64,000 nucleotides of DNA, taken from contig NZ_VWSH01000004.1 of assembly GCF_008629695.1 (NCBI RefSeq), positions 62,001 through 126,000 of the forward strand, read 5' to 3'. Shown here piece by piece: positions 61,467-64,000 of the stretch (position 1 is its first letter; each line of letters starts with the position of its first letter). The translations under genes were made by a program, and so were the position numbers. The notes below the pieces were generated by a model. That model was not told the DNA's origin, did not search any database, and saw only the letters and a program-made list of their open reading frames with translations. The DNA comes from Taibaiella lutea (GTDB lineage Bacteria > Bacteroidota > Bacteroidia > Chitinophagales > Chitinophagaceae).

Positions 61467-64000
61467 TTATTTAGAGCCATTAACAGGTATGGAAAACCAA
61501 AATGTCGATCCTTCCCCAAGGACGCTTTCAACTCCTATCTCTCCGTGGTGGCGTTTTACTATTTCAGCGGAAATATATAATCCCAATCCCAAACCGGCGA
61601 AATGTGTAGAGGACTCCTGCACACGATAAAAACGGTCAAATAAGAAATCTTTTTTGTTTTTCGGAATTCCAATCCCGAAATCCCTTACCTCAACACGAAA
61701 CGAATTTTCGCTAAAGGAACATGTTATCTCAACTTTACCTGCATCAGGAGAGTATTTTATTGCATTGGTAAGAAAGTTATTTATAACTTGTTCTAAACGC
61801 GCTCTGTCTGCCTTTATAATGATGTTTTTCTCATTGCAATTTAGTATCAGTTCATGTTTATGATTTTGCGCCCTTACCTCGTCAATACTTTCCTGAATCA
61901 TACCCCTGGCATCAAATTCAGAATAATTAAGGAGCATTTTCCCTTCCTGGATTTTGGTGACATCTAATAAATCGTTCAATAAAACAGTCAATTTATCGGT
62001 TTGCTTTACAGCCTTTAAAATAAAAGTAACCAACGGATCTTTCAAGTCCATTTTTTGGGTTAACCGTTCCAGTATCTGCAATGATCCCTTCAAGCTTGTG
62101 ACAGGTGTTTTAAGCTCATGGCTTGCAATGCTCATAAACTCGTCCTTCTTATACATCAGTTCTTCTGCAGATTTGCGCGCACGTATAAGATCTGTAACTT
62201 CAAAGCCAAACAATGCCAGGCCATCAATGTTACCCGTATCATCATATACAGGTGCAATGATAATATCAAACCAGTGATCAACCTGCGTCGATGACTTGCC
62301 TTCCTTCCTGGTAACATGATAGGTTTTGCCTACGTAAGTTACGCCGGTTTCAAAAACATCATTTTCTGTCTTCAGGAATTCCGCATTGTCAAATAAAGTC
62401 GCAACTTCAGCAGAAGGCTTCCCAATCAGATTATCCTGTCCGTCAAACTTTTGATATGCTTTGTTTACAAACTCATATGCTAATTCCGGACCGCGTCGGA
62501 TCGTTATTAAAGCAGGCGCATTGTCAAAAATGCTATAGAACTCATCTTTCTGTTTTTTTATAGTTTGTAATAACTCAATAAGCCGGTTTTCTGATTCTTT
62601 TTGACGCGTAATATCTACGATTGATCCAACTAAACGATAAGGTGTTCTGAACTCATCCTCCAAAATACTTCCGCGATCCAGAATATAGGCATAATTATTG
62701 TCTGCTTTTAAAAAACGGTATTCTGCAGACCATTGCTTATTATTATTGTTTATAGCATGAAATACTCCTTCCTGAACTCTTTTGCGGTCATCGGGATGAA
62801 TCTTGCTAAACCAGAATTCGACGCTGTTAGTTTCTTCGTTGCATTCATAACCAAACATAATGGTGAAATTATCGCTCCTCCACATTGTGTTGGTAACCAG
62901 ATTCCAATCCCATATCGTATCATTGGTAGCTTTTGAGACCAGATTAAAACGTTCTTCGCTTTCAGTCAATTTTTGCGTGCGTTCAAAAACCCGGTCTTCT
63001 AATTGGTTATTGAGCGTCTTGAGCCCCTCACGGGCTGTGATCAGTTCATGGTAATTTTTCCGCAATTTCTGCTCTGATGATTTACGTTCGGTAACATTTG
63101 TAAGATTAATCACAAATCCATCATCCATTTTTACGGCTGTTACCTGAAACCACAACTGATCCGCAGTCTGCAATTCTGTTTGCAGTGGTTTTCCGCTTTC
63201 TACCACCTTTATAAATTGCTCCATGCTTATGTTGCCGATTAAGTCAGCAAATGACTTAATAGAGGGATGTAAATTTAAATCATCCCCTGTCTTTTTTACA
63301 AGATCTAAAGCAGTACTGTTATAAGCTGTGCAAATAAAATCTATAATCTTAAAAGCATTATTCCTTAATACTTTGAATGCAAGTATCACCGATGAACTTG
63401 CATTGAAAACACCACTGATAATACTGTTCAGTTCTGTTATCAACGAAATATCGATGAACGTAATGACTACGCCATCCAGCTGTTTGTCCTTTCTGACAAA
63501 TGGCATGATGCGCATTAAATTATTAGAACCGTTTTTCAGCTTCACTTCTTTTTCCAACACCTGTTCATTTGACAAAACAGCGTGTATGTCATTGATCAGA
63601 CTATCGTATTCAATGTTACTGGAGATGTGATTGATAGGGCGGCCGACGTCATTTGGTATTAAATTAACCATCTTTACGGCAGCGGGATTAAACTTTCTGA
63701 TTCTCAGGCTTGAGTCAATGAAAATTTGTCCGATGTCAGTACTTTTAAAATAATTATCGAGATCATCGTTAAGTTCCGTCAGTTCATTAATCTTTACCTG
63801 GTGCTCGGTGTTTAAAGTGTGCAATTCTTCATTTAATGACTGAAGTTCTTCGTTACCTGATTGTAACTCTTCATTGGCCGAAAGCAATTCCTCGTTACTT
63901 GATTGCAGCTCCTCATTAGTTGTTTCCATTTCCTCTATAGCCATCTGTAAATTGGTCCGTGTCTCGTTTAGCTCGGCTTCCAATTCCATCAGATACTCAT
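61467..64000 (-). CDS. Large PAS-histidine kinase, 3' part (probable CheB-CheR-PAS-HK fusion)
   Basis: The frame is open to the right edge (codons EYL precede the first ATG at 63989), so the gene continues upstream. The visible ~844 residues start with the coiled coil that follows the CheR domain in CheB-CheR kinases (LNETRTNLQMAIEEMETTNE, then EELQSSNEELLSANEELQSG). Then come PAS domains at about 50-160, 175-290, 335-465 (NDTIWDWNLVTNTMWRSDNF) and 475-610. The DHp has His in SIASHELKTPVTS and the ATPase has SNAIKYSPDAG and GLGLGLYISAE. Upstream methyltransferase and esterase domains are expected outside the window. The kinase end faces a lone receiver gene. Confidence 0.85.
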   Translation of the reverse strand, partial: EYLMELEAELNETRTNLQMAIEEMETTNEELQSSNEELLSANEELQSGNEELQSLNEELHTLNTEHQVKINELTELNDDLDNYFKSTDIGQIFIDSSLRIRKFNPAAVKMVNLIPNDVGRPINHISSNIEYDSLINDIHAVLSNEQVLEKEVKLKNGSNNLMRIMPFVRKDKQLDGVVITFIDISLITELNSIISGVFNASSSVILAFKVLRNNAFKIIDFICTAYNSTALDLVKKTGDDLNLHPSIKSFADLIGNISMEQFIKVVESGKPLQTELQTADQLWFQVTAVKMDDGFVINLTNVTERKSSEQKLRKNYHELITAREGLKTLNNQLEDRVFERTQKLTESEERFNLVSKATNDTIWDWNLVTNTMWRSDNFTIMFGYECNEETNSVEFWFSKIHPDDRKRVQEGVFHAINNNNKQWSAEYRFLKADNNYAYILDRGSILEDEFRTPYRLVGSIVDITRQKESENRLIELLQTIKKQKDEFYSIFDNAPALITIRRGPELAYEFVNKAYQKFDGQDNLIGKPSAEVATLFDNAEFLKTENDVFETGVTYVGKTYHVTRKEGKSSTQVDHWFDIIIAPVYDDTGNIDGLALFGFEVTDLIRARKSAEELMYKKDEFMSIASHELKTPVTSLKGSLQILERLTQKMDLKDPLVTFILKAVKQTDKLTVLLNDLLDVTKIQEGKMLLNYSEFDARGMIQESIDEVRAQNHKHELILNCNEKNIIIKADRARLEQVINNFLTNAIKYSPDAGKVEITCSFSENSFRVEVRDFGIGIPKNKKDFLFDRFYRVQESSTHFAGLGLGLYISAEIVKRHHGEIGVESVLGEGSTFWFSIPVNGSK

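Overview
The window looks like chromosomal DNA of a Bacteroidota bacterium, most likely of the Chitinophagaceae (inference). Support: two surface proteins end in type IX secretion (Por) sorting domains. Several start sites are preceded by the Bacteroidota -7 element TAnnTTTG. Other typical features are many single-domain and hybrid two-component proteins, a DUF3494 ice-binding protein, a short SSB, and an EF-P loop of the kind I recall from this family. The DNA is AT-rich by eye; I did not compute GC. I saw no rRNA, tRNA, CRISPR, transposase or prophage genes.

Layout. 0-3.4 kb: 5' end of a membrane protein, msrA with an acetyltransferase, a divergent HxlR/azoreductase pair around a perfect 28-bp palindrome, and a 3-methyladenine glycosylase. 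3.6-10.1 kb: a five-gene signalling operon (REC-kinase, CHASE3-GAF-kinase-REC3, REC, CheR, CheB) with no chemoreceptor, CheA or CheW. 10.3-14.3 kb: a sigma-54 module, in which an NtrC-type activator, a lone receiver and a GAF-DHp protein without an ATPase domain are flanked by small outward genes. Upstream of those small genes are -24/-12 promoter motifs. 14.7-24.5 kb: stress-type genes (YtxH, MscS, aldo/keto reductase with AraC regulator, DUF2383, cupin, large catalase) plus two frameshifted genes, one SIR2-like. 24.9-34.6 kb: a probable exopolysaccharide operon (receiver, HEAT protein, two paralogous processive GT2 synthases, TPR-YaiO barrel protein, DUF4838 lipoprotein). 34.6-36.1 kb: a MarR-DUF3830-GNAT operon. 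36.2-38.3 kb: a run of very small orphan genes. 38.5-46 kb: T9SS cargo proteins, a WG-repeat protein, a tandem ice-binding protein and an AraC regulator. 46.2-48.8 kb: accC, accB and efp. 49-52 kb: two GT-C-like membrane proteins. 52-57.7 kb: ECF sigma and a putative anti-sigma, ssb, a zinc-ribbon protein with a duplicated 3' end, a vWA lipoprotein and a PaaE-like reductase. 57.8-58.1 kb: a degenerate 21-bp periodic array containing an exact sigma-54 promoter match, upstream of a small HTH gene. 58.7-64 kb: yifB/comM, a heme oxygenase, a receiver, and the 3' part of a large PAS kinase that runs off the right edge.

The most promising undescribed features are the 10.3-14.3 kb sigma-54 module with its ATPase-less DHp protein, the 21-bp array with its embedded sigma-54 site, and the 25-34.6 kb polysaccharide operon. 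The DNA also carries several families of short interspersed palindromes (REP-like) and many strong bidirectional hairpin terminators between convergent genes.
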